Of a stretch of DNA of 58,000 nt, positions 56,589 to 58,000 are shown piece after piece. This DNA comes from Cryptomeria japonica. Lineage: Eukaryota; Streptophyta; Pinopsida; Cupressales; Cupressaceae. The position numbers and the translations under genes were made by a program. The DNA lies in assembly GCF_030272615.1 (NCBI RefSeq), contig NC_081414.1, forward strand, positions 46,742,501-46,800,500, read 5' to 3'. Under the pieces are notes generated by a model, which worked only from the letters and a program-made list of their open reading frames with translations, ran no database searches and was not told the DNA's origin. Numbering within the stretch: the first letter of the stretch is position 1; every line of letters starts with the position of its first letter.

Positions 56589-58000
56589 TGATGGTATGAT
56601 GAAAGAATAAGTATCCGATAGATTACTGAGAGGGGGTTGAATCGGTAAACTGAAAAACTGATACAAACATCCCAATCTCAAATTCAAACTCACAAAGTAA
56701 ACTTTCACTATCAAGATCAATACTCATAAGAATACTCAACATCAACCAGTTAACTGTTATAAAAACTTAACAGTAAACAACTTTAATCTTGTAAACATCA
56801 AAATGCTTAATCATATATCAACACACTTCATCTCTCAATTCTTCCAGTTATCATGCCTTATCAGAATAGTTAAGTATTCAATCAAATCAACAAATAAGAT
56901 CATAACCACAAAAACATTCACCACATGATACAAATGTTATATGTGGAAAACCCAAATAGGTAAAAACCACGGTGAGATGAGACTCACAAGATAGCTATCT
57001 GAACTCTTCTGAAGTTCACCCTATTAGGAGCCAAGCCTGTTAAAGCTTTTACAATAAGTCATGTTAAGAACTGATCCTGTTACGAATCACCCGGTTAAGG
57101 GATTTACAAAATGCCTTGATGAAAAGAAAATACCTTGCTAGGAGTAACCTCGGTAGAAGATTTGAGAATCAAAGCTAATGGACCACCTTGTTAGAGGATT
57201 TACGAAGTAACCAAGCTTGTTAGAGCTTACCCAGTTAGGGGATTTTAATTATGTTGTAATTGTTAGAAAACAACAGGTTTTCTTGATCTATTTGAATAGC
57301 ACTACATTTGGTTGATCAGATCCTTTTTAAGCTTCAACCTGCTTTTACTTAAACTACATATCCATTCTCCGATTAGGTAACCACACACTCAACTGATTTA
57401 TACCAACACTTTGCCAACAACTTTACAAACAACTTCATCGGCCTTAAATACAAATCACTTAGGTCTGTAACACAACAAAAACCTAATTCTTTCATAGAGA
57501 TTACAAACAAATCGGTTCAAGTGTGACCATTTTATTTACATAGCAATCTATACACATTCTTCAAGAAAATTCCAACCACTCCATGATCACCGCTTCATCG
57601 GACTTGTAACTCATCACGCACTATGCATTAGATGCAATCCACTTTTCTCATTCCCTAGACAATCAAACAAATGCACCAAAACAATCTGAACTTATCCTCA
57701 TACAATGATCACATGGGTCACTATCATTACCGCTCATCATTAGATCTTAAACCAACAATCTTGATCGGTTAGGGTTTTAAAAAAAAAACTGGTAGGGCTT
57801 ATTGGTTACATTGCAAAGAAAGGGTTTAACCTTATACACCGATTTACCGGTTCAACTCACAGACTTATATACTGGTTTACAACATCTTCCTCAAAGATTT
57901 TCCTACTGGTTAAAAGATAATATCAATAACAACAACAATATTAGCAATATCATAAATACCAATACCGGTGAAATTGACATCAATGACAACATAGCATATC
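56589..58000 (-). repeat. 5' LTR of the copia element, truncated by the window edge
   Basis: Matches 49715-51183; about 30 bp remain beyond the window. A patch at about 57577-57625 does not match its counterpart at 50736-50810 although both flanks align. Confidence 0.92.

Larger units (their letters stand above)
49715..58000 (-). mobile_element. Ty1/copia LTR retrotransposon, decayed
   Basis: Minus-strand element with a 3' LTR 49715-51213, a polypurine tract 51214-51225, coding region 51563-56516, a primer site 56575-56586, and a 5' LTR 56589 to beyond the window. Domain order Gag, protease, integrase, RT, RNase H is that of Ty1/copia. A solo LTR (52388-53274) interrupts RT. Many stops and catalytic replacements show it is inactive. 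Its LTR core, PBS and PPT match those of the pol-less copy A. Confidence 0.92.

Overview
This window is transposable-element sequence from a large plant nuclear genome. It holds LTR retrotransposons nested in one another, a decayed hAT transposase, a LINE remnant, satellites and minisatellites, and no convincing host gene. The plant assignment rests on primer-binding sites matching plant initiator tRNA-Met (TGGTATCAGAGC), chromovirus, Tat-like and Ty1/copia lineages, and a plant mobile domain (PMD) gene. The low gene density and long decayed elements suggest a very large genome, possibly a gymnosperm; that last step is inference.

Layout. 1-2148 is the 3' end of a plus-strand LTR element (copy B). 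2146-2690 is a decayed protease-like fragment. 3124-4045 is a satellite of about 253-266 bp units. 4128-8113 is a broken ORF of about 1,300 codons with a G-patch and a long coiled coil. 9051-11456 is a hAT-type transposase remnant on the minus strand. 13343-27566 is a 14.2-kb minus-strand LTR element (copy A) with exact 5-bp target duplications (GGTTG). It carries three large ORFs but no recognisable pol. 28135-47762 is a minus-strand Ty3 chromovirus with target duplications CGTTT. Its 5' LTR is split by a younger 11.4-kb minus-strand Tat-like element (35087-46492, duplications CCCTT). The Tat-like element has lost its RT/RNase H/integrase core and carries an antisense PMD gene with a GT-AG intron. 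48606-49340 is a probable CACTA-like non-autonomous element holding a 67-bp minisatellite, next to a LINE fragment (49341-49709). 49715-58000 is a minus-strand Ty1/copia element whose RT is interrupted by a solo LTR; its 5' LTR runs off the window end.

How the parts relate. Copies A and B and the copia element share LTR termini (TGTTGG at the 5' end), near-identical polypurine tracts and a conserved LTR block; copy A and the copia element also share the same primer-binding site. The pol-less family therefore looks like a copia-lineage passenger that would need pol supplied in trans. ORF1 of copy A resembles the free-standing ORF at 4128-8113, and ORF2 is shared by copies A and B.

Every coding region is broken. 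Several catalytic residues are replaced (chromovirus RT and integrase Asp to Asn; copia protease Asp to His and integrase Asp to Tyr), so nothing here looks autonomous today. All identities come from reading the sequence; no database search was possible.
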